Assembly: GCA_013397455.1 (NCBI GenBank)
Contig: VYZB01000096.1
Coordinates: forward strand, 2,272,521 to 2,336,520
Length of the DNA: 64,000 bases
Direction of reading: 5' to 3'
From: Crotophaga sulcirostris
Lineage: Eukaryota > Chordata > Aves > Cuculiformes > Crotophagidae
The notes under the pieces were generated by a model, which was not told where the DNA came from, searched no databases, and saw only the letters and a program-made list of their open reading frames with translations. This document shows positions 13,707 through 24,069 of this stretch, in pieces. Every line of letters begins with the position of its first letter. Positions within the stretch are counted from its first letter, which is position 1. Made by a program: the position numbers and the translations under genes.

Positions 13707-13886
13707 GAATTGTGAAGCAGCAGATAGACAGCCATATCAAAGATCCAGATCAACAGAGCAACGTCCTATGCTAGAGCGGACCAGCTCCCGCTCCCGATCC
13801 ACAGAGCGTCCTGACTCAAACCTCATCAGGTCGATGCCTTCATTAATGACTGGAAGATCTGCCCCTCCCTCACCTGCCTTACCGAG
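13707..13886 (+). CDS. RIMS2: RIMS2 core linker exon (CEAADRQPY ... SAPPSPALPR), 180 nt
   Basis: Encodes sixty residues of the inter-C2 linker of RIM2. In order: NCEAADRQPYQRSRSTEQRP, a Ser/Arg-rich TSSRSRSTERP, then LIRSMPSLMTGRSAPPSPAL. Mammalian RIM2 has DCEAADRQPYHRSRSTEQRP and RSMPSLMTGRSAPPSPALSR at the same place, so both identity and frame are certain. Differences visible here are N for D at residue 1, Q for H, and P for S just before the last Arg. The boundaries are ttacag|g and ag|gtgaaa. The phase is 2 in and 2 out, so even this exon is frame-neutral. The Ser/Arg and Ser-Pro clusters are plausible phosphorylation sites, by inference. Confidence 0.97.
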
Positions 13887-15013
13887 GTGAAACAGACAAA
13901 TAAATCAGACTAATCCCCTTCTACTCCACCAGCTCACTGTTTTATTTTCCCAGTAGCTAATTGGTATCGCCTCATCCTTAGCTGATCACTAGTAGCAATA
14001 GATACTAACCCTTTCAGTGCCAACACACTATTTATATTCTTCTCTGGATATAATGGTGTGGTTGCCATTGCAAATTGTTTGCTAACAGTGTGTAACTACA
14101 TTCATTTGTGATTTCTCATTTATCAGGAATCCTGGATGGTTTCCCACATAAAGCACCTCATAACTATCATATACTTCTCTTACAGAATGAGAAATTGTTT
14201 GTGTTCATCAGACATCACTTTTGGAACAACCATCATAACAACATCAAAGGAAACTATTTTTTTTCAAAAAAAAAGTTTCTTTAAATGGACTGTATTAACT
14301 TTGTCTATTAATTACCATTTTAACCACCATTTTCTCTGACTACATTTGACTGTGCCATAGTCTGTATTTTTCCTGTTTGAGTGCTATACTTTACTGATTG
14401 ACATTTTGAAAGTTTATATACATTACTCAGTTTAAATAGACATAATACAGTAAAAATATGAATACATTTTGGTCTAGTTGATATTCAGTAAAACTTCTCC
14501 TTATTTTAGAACAGCAGATACATTCTTTTGTTTTATGAAAATGAGAGTTAGTAACATTAAATCCCCAGTGAGAGTTAAAGTCAAATAGCAGTGTCTTTTC
14601 TCAGTTTATTACTTTGTTTCGGCAAATCCCTGTAATCTCATTGCCACTCAATGATAATTTAAACAAATACAAGCTGAGTAAAGATCATTGAATTTGACCT
14701 GTGGATAATTTTATGTGTATGCGGGTATTATATCCATATGCTCATGGATGTACACGCAATACATTTCCTGTCTTGACTGTGCAAACAAGCATCTTATCGA
14801 TGTTCAACCTTAGTTTGGCTTTCTTTCTTTTTCACAGAGAGATTTCTGTTTTTAATCAAGTTTTTTTCTGAAAAGAGATAGTAGTTTCACTACGGGACTG
14901 CAAGGGTCCCAAGTTATCTAAAGCTTACTTAGTCGTGTTATCAGTTCTTCATGCTATTTAAGGATTAATATGTAATTTAATCTCTATGGTTTGTTTTGAT
15001 ATGTGTCCCATAG
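13887..15013 (+). other. RIMS2: RIMS2 intron
   Basis: About 1.1 kb, AT-rich, ending in 'gatatgtgtcccatag'. A small open frame at 14136-14339 has no compatible splice sites. Nothing else was recognised. Confidence 0.85.
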
Positions 15014-15123
15014 GTCACATCCTCGAACTGGATCTGTTCAGACAAGTCCATCAAGTACTCCAGTAGCAGGGCGAAGGGGCAGGCAGTTACCGCAGCTACC
15101 ACCAAAGGGGACGTTGGAGAGAA
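15014..15123 (+). CDS. RIMS2: RIMS2 core linker exon with RIM-BP docking motif RQLPQLP
   Basis: Thirty-six complete codons reading SHPRTGSVQTSPSSTPVAG, then RRGRQLPQLPPKGTLER. Mammalian RIM2 is nearly identical. The segment RQLPQLP (15081-15101) is the proline-rich motif between the C2 domains that SH3 domains of RIM-binding proteins (RIMBP2 and relatives) recognise, which couples RIM to calcium channels at the active zone. The acceptor is 'tcccatag|g' and the donor is a strong a|gtaagt. It enters in phase 2 and leaves in phase 1, so it is not itself skippable in frame. The one leftover A makes AGT (Ser) when joined directly to the exon at 53333, reproducing the known ...TLER-S-AMD... junction. 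Confidence 0.98.
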
Positions 15124-15959
15124 GTAAGTGTGTGGTTTTCTCCTTAATGATGTTACACAATTGCTCAGTTCTGTTAATTATTTTTGTTTTGGCATTACAG
15201 TTGAAATATCTTGAGATTCTGTGTGCAAAATTAAGATTTGATAGTAGTGTTGTCTTTTGTACTGTATTTTGGTGGGTTTTTTTATGTTTTAAATTCTAGA
15301 ATACTCTTGATGGAAATAAATCATCAGCAGTGCAATTATCATCAACAGTGCAATTCATACGAGCTAAGATGGACTAACTATTAGCATGATCCTGTTCCTT
15401 TTGAACTCAGTAGGTGTTTTGTTATTGACTTCAACAGGCACAGGAACTGGCCTTCTGTTTGTTATTTAGTGATAAAGGTCTGCCTCTTTTGGGAGTTAGG
15501 AGCATAGCTGGTCACCTGTGGGTTCACATAGAGTGTGTTACAGATTGCTGAAATAAAGTCTCTGCATTTTGAAACAGGAAGAGCAAGAAGAGAGGTAATA
15601 ATCTTTTAAATAGGAAAGGTCAGCAAGATATTTCATGAGTCATGTTTTACTCGTACAGTAATTGTTCTTCTCTTTAATGTCTTATAAAAGCACCGGTCAA
15701 TGGAGACATTTTCCAAAATGTTTAGAAACAGAGGAATATAAACACACTTTTAGTAACAAATACATTTTCACCCTTCCACTTCTGATAATGAGATGGGCTG
15801 TGCAAAATCAGTCTAAATGGTCATATACACTCCTTTTTTTTAATCCTTCTTAACATGTATATTGTATCTTTTATAAAACTTCTGTTGTTTTTAACCCCTG
15901 TGCTTTGGTTCCCTTTTTTTTTGTTTGTTTGTTTGTTTTGTTTTTATTACTTTCCCTAG
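15124..15959 (+). other. RIMS2: RIMS2 intron
   Basis: About 0.8 kb. If the upstream exon is not spliced, its frame runs to a stop at 15297. The 3' end is a very long U-rich tract including (TTTG)n at about 15911-15940, directly before the 15960 exon. No other feature was seen. Confidence 0.75.
15908..15957 (+). repeat. T-rich / (TTTG)n tract forming the polypyrimidine tract of the 15960 exon
   Basis: A T9 run, then three to four TTTG units and a TTTTTATTACTTTCCCT stretch end directly at the acceptor. It serves as an unusually long pyrimidine tract and could also bind U-rich splicing regulators such as TIA1, ELAVL or PTBP1, by inference. Confidence 0.6.
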
Positions 15960-15992
15960 ACAATGGAGACAAGGAGATAGAATCTTATGAAG
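15960..15992 (+). CDS. RIMS2: RIMS2 cassette exon, 33 nt, phase 1 to 1
   Basis: Starts after 'tttccctag' with an exceptional pyrimidine tract and ends at gaag|gtctgt. With the leftover A of the 15014-15123 exon the frame reads N-NGDKEIESYE and leaves one G, so phase is 1 in and 1 out. The 33-nt length preserves frame. The peptide is acidic with an Asn-Gly near its start, like the other small exons downstream. The gtctgt donor is weaker than gtaagt, fitting optional use, and the same donor hexamer occurs at the exons ending 21588 and 41566. I infer a cassette of the RIM2 linker; I do not recall this peptide from a named isoform. Confidence 0.65.
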
Positions 15993-18900
15993 GTCTGTAC
16001 ATAAAGGAGGGTTTGTTTTTAACCTGAAAGCCTTTTTGAGAGGCTGTAAAGGGAAAAATAAACCCAACTGCAATTGATGTTACTTGATTGCCCAGATACA
16101 GACAGAATTATTGTCATAATTATTTAGTCTTTTTTATAATCAAACCCGTGACTTATAAATTGTACAGGGTTCTACATGAAAAAAAACCCAATATATCTAA
16201 CACTATCTAAATACAATCATCATTAGAAAAATCCCTAGACGTGTACTCATTTTAAATATTAAGAAATTACATTGCAGCAAATAAGAGTTAACTTCTGTAT
16301 GTATATACATTTTCAGGATTAATATTTCAGGCACGTATTTAAATTTAAGCATTTGAGGCTATTTGACATGTTTAATGCTAACCATGCATTTAATCAGAAC
16401 AACGTTTCATTGCAAATGTGTTAAAATGTTATACAGTTGCTGAATTATGAGGTGATTTTCAAATAATGTAGCAGCAAAAATTAATTGAATCCAGATAGTC
16501 TTTTAAAAAGTTGTAATACTTTTGCTTGAAATTAAATCCCCTTATATTTTATACCATTTAAATTACTTAATTTGCTTAATAGCAAGACACAAGATATCAA
16601 TTGCAGTCCTTGGTTATACCACTGAGGGTCTCTATGTAGTATTACTGTAACTGTCTCATTAGACTTTTTGATTTTATATTTACAATGTTTACAGTGTTTA
16701 TTTCCATTTTGGAAGCAAAGCTTCATGAAGAGGAAACTCTGTTTTCTCAGATTATCACCCTAGTATATTAATTTCTTTGTCATTTCATGTGTTGTGAAAT
16801 GCTTACATGACATACAGTCTAGATATGCCAGGAAATAATCACATCTAATCACACGATGTTTGCTATCTTTGCTGTATACGCTTTTATATTTTACTACTCT
16901 TCCCTGCTTTTTGCTTAGTATATCTATTTAGACTGTGAGCTCTTTAGGGCAGCAATTGTGATGTACTGCATATTTTTACTGTGTTTGACTAGAGGGGGTA
17001 GCAGTCTTATTTACATCATTGGTTCTTTAGAATAAAATATAATAAATACAACAAAATAATTATTTTTTATAGGAGTGTTAGACTTGTTTGCTCTGGTAAG
17101 TACTGCTGGGAATTGAGGAACTCTATTTGTTTTTCCATCAAGACTGAGTAATATTTTCCTATAGCTCGATGTAGTCTTTTGGAAAATGTGAGTTATGGAA
17201 AATTGTCAAATCCACAGATATTGAAGTTTTATTATGTAATCAAAGCATCATCAGTGACACAAGATACAGTACCTAGAAACATTTCATCTTGAATTTTACA
17301 CAAATAAAGGTGGTAAACAGTGTATTTAAAAACAAAATCCATAGATACAACTTTCATGTGATATTCTATATAATTTTCTGTCATGAATTAAGAGTTTATA
17401 TTCTAATAGCAATATAGTTCTACTTTGAGGATTTTTCTATGATTATTTGGGATTTTCTAATCTTTTCTTCTAAGGGAAATAATCATTTTTTTTAAAAGGA
17501 ATATCACTCTACAGGAACACCAGAACTTAAATATGATTAATAGTAGTTTTTTGTTAAGTGGAAATAGAATTTTACGAAAAGTTATTTTAAGCAAATGAAG
17601 CGCCAATGATAAAAACAGAAATTCAGTAGAATTAAAAACACTGACTATAGTAGAAGGGGTTTGTTTTATTATTTATCAAATAAGCAGCAAGTAAACCTGA
17701 AGAATTTATAGACATTTTAGTAGATTTTTATGTGTTATTATATCCCCTGGTGACAATCAAAACAATTGTCTGTTGGTGATATTCAAAACAGTGTGTTTTG
17801 GGGAAGGCTATATGACCATACTGAAAAAAGTCATTGTCACAGGGTAGTCATTTCTGTTCTTATAGAAGCATATACTTGACTTAAATGACAGAGGGGATTT
17901 TATATTGCCTGGAAACATGCAGTGAAAGTTTGCCTTTCTGTATTTTAAAATCAAAGATTTTACTGTTGACCAGATTAAGTTAAAATCATACTTAAGAAAA
18001 GGATTAGTAAAAGACACATTATAGACAAAAAGGAATTGTGAATCATCTCAGTTTTGTAAAAAAACCTTCTGTTTGTAACTCCAACAGTAGCCTCATTTAC
18101 TCTGTATATATTTGGATAGTCTATATTTCTTACAGGGTTGAAACTGGGTACCATTTCTTAAAATGTAGTAGAAATATAGGGACCCATGTAGAAATAAAGG
18201 ACTAATTTGCAGTTGGGGAGATTATTTGTTATAGTGCAGCACTCAGCATAATGCGGAATATGGTGTGCCTTTGACTATGTGACTAGAACTGGAATGGAAG
18301 AAATCTATAGGGAAAAACCCCAACACACCTCTGGGTAATTGCTTTCCAGAACAGGATCAGAATTAAAAAACATTGATTTGCGGTAGATTTAGTTCAGTGA
18401 ACCTTGTTATGTGGTTGCAGGTTTTTGCTCCAGGACATCTAGATTTCTCCAGAATTATTTATTTAAAAAATTTGGAAATAGCCAGATAAGTTTGTTTTTA
18501 AGAAATCTAGCTACAAAGGACTATCCCTAACAGTAGTACATTGACTATATGTTATTTCTCAGTGTCCCATATGCTGTGTAAAAAACCATATCACTAGCTG
18601 CGTTGCATTTACAGTCTTTTATGGTCATGATATTTTGGCTAATTACTTAGCTTCCCCTAGCTACGTTTCTGCCAGTATCAGATGTACCTGTTCAAAAGAA
18701 AGACTGAATATCACTGAAATGCGCATCATTCATTATTTTATCTAGATGGAATATAAGTATCTAGGTAGTTTGGGATTTGCTTTAGACATTGTTACTTTCA
18801 TGTTAGATGACTGGAAAATAGTTCAGAAAAGAAATTGGGGACCACCTAAGGTTTTACTGGATTTTCACTGCTGAAATGCCAGGTGACTAATTCTTTTTGG

Positions 18901-20149
18901 CTGAACTTTTGCTTGTATATTTTTAATTATGAGATAGAGATATCTTGTTTCTAATGAACATCTGCAGAAAAACGGCAGTATTAAATTTAACTTGGTTTTA
19001 GCAGTGAAATGGTAATATACTCTTAAATGTTCTGTACTATTAGTGCTATAGACAGTAAATGAATTCTGGAATATTTATAATTCTTAAGGCTTAACAAGGT
19101 CTGTTTATATTTATATGTAGATATAATATAATTCTTTGTTCTTACTTGCCTTGGTAGGATGATGAACTTAATGACTGCTTGCTACTAATTAAAATTGAAC
19201 ACCATGAAGTGCTCCTGAAAGTATTCAGTATTAGCCCTTTCAATTTGTTTTTAATTACTAATCAGAGAGAATTTTTTCCTAATATAGATTTTTCCTTTTC
19301 CTCTTAAAAATAAACATGGTCCTTTCTTTCCTCATCCCTACAAAAAATCCCCAAACGTCCACTTAACCAAAAAAACCTAGAAAATTATGTCAGGCCAAAC
19401 AAATGTAATAAAATCTTTAAGTATAAAAATGAAGTGCTCAGATATTTTGCAAGTAGTAATTTTCAGTGAGAATTTGCCCTTTTTTATGTTCTGTAGTACA
19501 GACTTTAATTATATGGTCTCATAATAATCTCATGTCTTCGGAAAGTTATTTCAGAAACTGTTAAACCTGACATTAATGCTGATGAACTGTCCTCTCTTTA
19601 CTTAAGGTATGGTTGATCTTATTCCAGAATGAAATTATCTATAAATGGAAATAACAGGGGTAGTTGAATAGGTTTAATCAGGGATAGCTATCAGCCATAA
19701 CTCTGGTCTTTATATCACTCAGATACAATTTTGAATCTTTAAAAAGAAAATATCTGTACTGTCATTTGTATTGTTGCAACTCATGTAGTATTGAGTTACA
19801 GAAACACAGATACCATTGAGAGACAGAAAGACATGCTGTTTATTTTAAGGGCTTTTGTCTCATTCAGAACACAATTTCTCTGTTAAATGAGACACAATTG
19901 TGCAAATGAGAAGGAATTTTATTGTGTGTTTTCCAGTGCTCTATCATAGTTTGATGGGAGACCGTGAAAGACTATTATGATCCAATTGCAGAAAACCTGT
20001 ATTGACACTGGGCGTAATTCTATCATACTCTATCAGCTGTGAGTTCACAGGATTTAAAAAATATAGGGCATACAGGTAATTTGTTTTGTAAATGGTGATT
20101 GATCACGTGTATATAATAAAGGATAGGAACTTATACTGCCTTCAGTTTG

Positions 20150-20425
20150 ACTAGGAACTTGATTACTTGATTACTGCTACAGACTCTGCTAAGAAGTTTT
20201 TCCCTATCTTTCTTATAAGCTTCCTTTAAGTATTGAAAGGCTGCAATAATGTCTCCTTGGAGTCTTCTCTTCTCCAAGCTGAACAACCCCAATTCCCTCA
20301 GCCTGTCTTCACAGGGGAGGTGTTCCAGGCCTTTGATCATTTTGTGGCCCTCTTCTGGACGTGCTCCAACAGGTTCATGTCTTTCTTGTGCTGAGGGCTC
20401 CAGAGCTGGATGCAGCACCATTTTC
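20150..20425 (-). mobile_element. CR1 LINE fragment, older subfamily
   Basis: Minus-strand frame with CR1 ORF2 C-terminal blocks [40 protein letters not shown] and AYKKDREKLLSRVCSSNQV, truncated on both sides. The wording FQYLKEAYKKDREK differs from the 2841 copy (ALYNYLKGG), so it belongs to a different, older subfamily. No ATACTGTG or ATTCTATG tail is present. Confidence 0.9.
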
Positions 20426-21478
20426 CAGTTTTCATTACATTGACTTTGATTATAACCTGAAATTCTCCCCTTGTTAACAATAACCTTTTAGTTGTTTTTA
20501 AATTATTGTTACGTGGTAACTAAACCTGAAGTCAAAGAGTTCAATTAGCTATCCTATTGCACATAAACCTATACAAGTAATGAGTGAACTGAAAAAAAAA
20601 CTGGGAACAGAGATCACAAAAAGTCCATAAGTAATTAAAATCCGAACTTTGAAAAACTACATAGCATCACATCAAAATGGTGTTTAATGAATAACTGACA
20701 TTTAAATCAAAGCACGCATATGGTACACTGGTTATTCAAATCAACACTCTTCCATATTGTTACTGTTGTTACCCTGGTATTAGATGAGGTTTGTCAAAAA
20801 ATTCTTTATTAATGACATAAAAGAAATATATTTGCGTTGTTTATAATTAACTGTATTGTCACCATTGATTCCAACTGTTTCAGTGTTCTCTAATATTTAA
20901 ATATGCTCTCAGCAACTGTAGTTACTTGTGGAAGAGTGTCTTTCTCAATTCTAACTACTCTGAAATCCAGGTAAAAAGCATATTATCTGGCGAACTGAGG
21001 ATTTTTTTTCCAAGCTGGAAAAAAATTTTGCATTGTTTCTTCTGCACTTGAGATACTGAGTATGTCCACTTGCTTATGATTTATGCATGATTTTAAAGAT
21101 ACTCTTCGAGAATAGAGACCTGGACTTTTATTTCTAGAAAAAATAAAGCAACACCAAGCAGAAGATGCTTTTAAACCAATTATACAGCAATAAATGTCTT
21201 CTTTCTCTGCTTTGGTACCTATTGTCTGCTTTCTAGTGCTTTGGTAATTTAATAAGATACTGACAACAAGGCATATTAAGGGCTGCATATGACTATCATT
21301 ACTTGCAGAAGGATCTCATTGGAGTAAACCAGATATGTTAATGAAAAATAACACCAGGTTTTATTTAAATTTTGATTCACTCAAAAAGAATTTATGCTAC
21401 AGACTGAGGGTTTGTATGTTTTTGTGATGGTCTTTCGTTTGTTTTTTATCTTTTATTTGAACAGCTTGTAACAAAGCA

Positions 21479-21484
21479 TGCATG
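21479..21484 (+). promoter_or_regulatory. TGCATG (RBFOX-type) motif 50 nt upstream of the 21535 cassette
   Basis: Exact TGCATG within 'aaagcatgcatgttt', about 50 nt before the acceptor. RBFOX proteins bind UGCAUG; upstream intronic sites usually repress inclusion. The motif is seen directly and its function is inferred. Confidence 0.5.
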
Positions 21485-21534
21485 TTTTTGTCTTGCTTTT
21501 TTCCCCTCTATCATACCTTCTTATACAAATGCAG

Positions 21535-21588
21535 CAGGAGATGAAGAAAACAAGCGTAATGGAGTTCAGGAGTCAGAGATCGAGGCAG
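21535..21588 (+). CDS. RIMS2: RIMS2 cassette exon, 54 or 51 nt (NAGNAG acceptor), phase 1 to 1
   Basis: Follows 'ttttttcccctctatcatac' and then 'cttcttatacaaatgcag'. The acceptor is a tandem gcagcag, so the exon may begin at 21535 or 21538. After the first codon the frame reads GDEENKRNGVQESEIEA with one G left over; the exon ends at gcag|gtctgt. Phase is 1 in and 1 out with either acceptor, and both lengths are divisible by 3. The shorter form loses one residue at the junction. The peptide is highly charged, mostly acidic, and carries Asn-Gly. The pyrimidine tract, conserved phase and full-length open frame make it a convincing optional exon; I do not recall it from a named isoform. Confidence 0.75.
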
Positions 21589-22540
21589 GTCTGTCTGACC
21601 ACAAGTGCCTATCTTCTTTAGAATCATTTCCCCCACAGCCAGCTTGTAAATATTTTATAAGTCAAAATCCAGACAATAATCATTTTATGTAAGAACACAA
21701 CAAACAAATTCAATATAGCAAAGTTTATTTACCAGTTTGTGAATGCTTGAAATAGTTCAACCTGCAAAAATCAGTTAGCTTTTTTAATCCATCTTTATGA
21801 AAGTACTCTGTCACGATGATCAAGTTATTGTATTAGCATATCTGGGTGGACATCTCTTAGATGCCGTACCCTCTACTTTGCATACAAGCAGGGAAGTACC
21901 ATGGCACTTTTTTCCCCCTAGTTTGTGTAGGTGGACTGATGATGCTGAACAAAAATAGTTGGGAACTGCATTACATTGAAATACTTTGAATATTTTGTAT
22001 TATATCACTCATCCTGCAGAGAATACAGTTTAGTTGGTAGAAAAAGGAAGTCAGTGTGATGAGAACTGATAGATAATGATAAAATCAAATCAAACAAATG
22101 CAAATATTTTTTTTCAACTCAAATACCTAAGTTTAAAATAGTTTTAAAATAACTTTACCTTCTAATCCCAGAATACATTTCACACACCATACAGGCTCAA
22201 AGACCTGCAGAGATCTAAAGATTTTTTTCAGCCGTCATTTTTCTGCTCCTAAGTTTCTTTCTGAAAGAAAGAGTGATAAAAGCACAAATGTATCCAAAAT
22301 GTCCTTTAAGGCCTTTGCCTTCCCAGTTTTCATTATAGTACAGTTTACATTTTTATTGCTTTTGTTGTGGTTCTGTCTCTGAGTGTGTACTGCTTACTCT
22401 ATGTGTTTTGTGGTGATTCATAGTGCATGGAATTGTGCTAGCCTGGTTTGCAAAATAGTTGTGTGTGCTATAGTTGTGCTGTTTGTCATAGTAGCTGTTC
22501 CAGTTGTTAATCATTATTGTCTGTTTTTAATGTTGTAAAG
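21589..22540 (+). other. RIMS2: RIMS2 intron
   Basis: About 0.95 kb without recognisable repeats. It ends in 'ctgtttttaatgttgtaaag'. It is the shortest intron between two cassettes in the array. Confidence 0.7.
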
Positions 22541-22585
22541 ATTATGAGGAAAAACATCAAACCCCAGCTGTTAATGGGCGAAAAG
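22541..22585 (+). CDS. RIMS2: RIMS2 cassette exon, 45 nt, phase 1 to 1, with GC donor
   Basis: Acceptor 'tgttgtaaag|at'. The frame gives D, then YEEKHQTPAVNGRK, leaving one G. The donor is aaaag|gcaagt, a near-perfect GC-AG intron consensus; no GT donor fits nearby. Forty-five nt, phase 1 in and out. The peptide combines an acidic start and a basic end with an Asn-Gly. GC donors are weak and are enriched at alternative exons, and a TGCATG lies 60 nt downstream, a position that normally favours inclusion by RBFOX. All of this fits a regulated neuronal cassette, by inference. Confidence 0.75.
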
Positions 22586-22644
22586 GCAAGTTGATGATGC
22601 TATTACTAGTGAATGGTGTTTGAGAAATTGTAGCTGGTTTTTTA

Positions 22645-22650
22645 TGCATG
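22645..22650 (+). promoter_or_regulatory. TGCATG (RBFOX-type) motif 60 nt downstream of the GC-donor cassette
   Basis: Exact TGCATG inside 'tttatgcatgtgtgtg', followed by a short TG-rich run that could bind CELF-type proteins. Downstream UGCAUG within about 100 nt normally enhances inclusion. Motif seen; role inferred. Confidence 0.55.
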
Positions 22651-22931
22651 TGTGTGTTGCTCGGTTCTACTAGTTCAAAATTAGTAAGTTCATGTGTGTT
22701 AAATTTTAATGTGTTGTTTTACTTCTTGCACTTAAAATAATTATTTTCAAGTATAGTTTTAAAATCTTTCTTGGAATTAAATGCTCCAGATTTTTTTTAA
22801 CAGCTAACTGTATTATTGAAGATGTAGTTTACACCACCCAGATATGTGATCGTGTTGCCAGTTTAGAATTAGTGGGATAATTTTTGTATTTTTACACATT
22901 TAAAAATTCCCAGTCTGCCCTTGCCCTAAGA

Positions 22932-23093
22932 GCTGAAAATCTGTTGATGTAACTGTAACCCATGGTAATTACCGGATAATTCAGTGTCTTGTACTTTTAA
23001 GATCTAAATTCCAATCCTGGTAAAACTGGAGGCTTTTGCTACTGACTTGATGAGGATGACAACCAGTTATCAGTGATTGAGGCAGGCTAAAGC
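22932..23093 (+). repeat. Direct repeat, copy 1 (about 160 nt)
   Basis: Matches 23907-24069 over its whole length in the same orientation. Shared identical blocks include 'cttttaagatctaaattcca' and 'atcctggtaaa', and the copies end alike with 'ttgaggcaggctaaagc'. Only scattered substitutions and one small indel separate them. No terminal inverted repeats or target-site duplications were seen. Confidence 0.9.
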
Positions 23094-23906
23094 AGACATC
23101 TACAAAATTGTCTTCTTTGTCTTCCAGTTCTTACAAGGTTTATATACTTTTATGTCACTTGGCTATATATTTTACAAGTCTGGCACATTTTTGCTAGTCA
23201 CAGAAAAGCTGGACCATTTTATTTAGCATATTCTGTTAGAGAAAGGCTTATGTTACTAGCAATCAACTCGATTGTCTAGTTCTTATTGTGTTCAATATTC
23301 TCTTCTAGTTCAAATACTGTAGTAATAAGCTTAATTCAAAGCACTGAAATGTTAACATGGAGATTTAGATTTCTTATCTAAAAACAGAACAGGAAAGTTG
23401 CAGTGAACAACCACAGCTTATTTTGAAGCTTTAGCCGAGTTCATGCTTCTAAATTGCTTTGATAATTTTGAAGAAATATGTTATTATTTTTCCATGTATT
23501 TCTAAAGCCATATTACATCTAGACTTTGTTTCATCGATGTCTTTTGCCCGTGAATGAAATGTTATTTAGATAGTGCCTTGGCTTTATTAATATCTGTATA
23601 TTCATTCTTACACTTCCATCTTTACCTGGAGTCCATATGGGGTATAGCCTCAGTTACACTATTATGGGCTATTCCCAGCTTTCTCTTCCATAGCAAAGGG
23701 AAGGAGGAATACAGCAGGGATTCAGTTTTGCCTGTGCTAGTTCATCGTTTTTCAGGGAAAACAATTTTTCATATACTGCTTATTTCCCAGGATAAACTGA
23801 GTGAGGTGCCTTTGAGGGTGCTGTGTTGGCACCCGGGCAGAGCAATGCATGAGGTCACCTCCCTTACTTTAATGGCTGTGCCAGTATAGTCCTGATGAAT
23901 TCAAAT

Positions 23907-24069
23907 GCTGAAAGTCTACTGGTGTAACTGTAACACACGGTAATTACCAGGTAATTCGGTGTCTTGTACTTTTAAGATCTAAATTCCAATCCTGGTAAAG
24001 TTGGAGGCTTTTGCCACTGACTTGATGGGGATGACAAAGCAAGTATCAGTAATTGAGGCAGGCTAAAGC
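23907..24069 (+). repeat. Direct repeat, copy 2 (about 160 nt)
   Basis: Second copy, starting about 975 nt after the first start. The sequence between the two copies is not repeated. Either a local dispersed duplication or two insertions of an unrecognised short repeat family. Confidence 0.9.

Larger units (their letters stand above)
15993..21534 (+). other. RIMS2: RIMS2 intron
   Basis: About 5.5 kb of AT-rich intron with one minus-strand CR1 fragment (20150-20425). Two splice-like segments were examined (17073-17095, 23 nt; 19555-19606, 52 nt). Both would break the frame and are not called. A TGCATG lies at 21479, close to the next acceptor. Confidence 0.7.

Noticed and set aside
17073..17095. 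23-nt segment between 'tattttttatag' and 'ctg|gtaagt'
   Set aside because: Good splice sites, but 23 nt breaks the phase-1 frame on both sides. Likely chance in AT-rich intron.
18130..18141. 12-nt phase-1 microexon-like segment after 'atttcttacag'
   Set aside because: The donor gtacca is poor and 12 nt gives no coding evidence.
19555..19606. 52-nt open segment (ETVKPDINADELSSLYL) between ttcag and gtatgg
   Set aside because: Open in phase 1 and protein-like, but it leaves in phase 2, so it cannot join the next cassettes or the core exon in frame. Weak pyrimidine tract.
23554..23889. 111-codon plus-strand open frame
   Set aside because: No RIM similarity, no acceptor/donor pair in phase 1, hydrophobic content typical of a chance frame.
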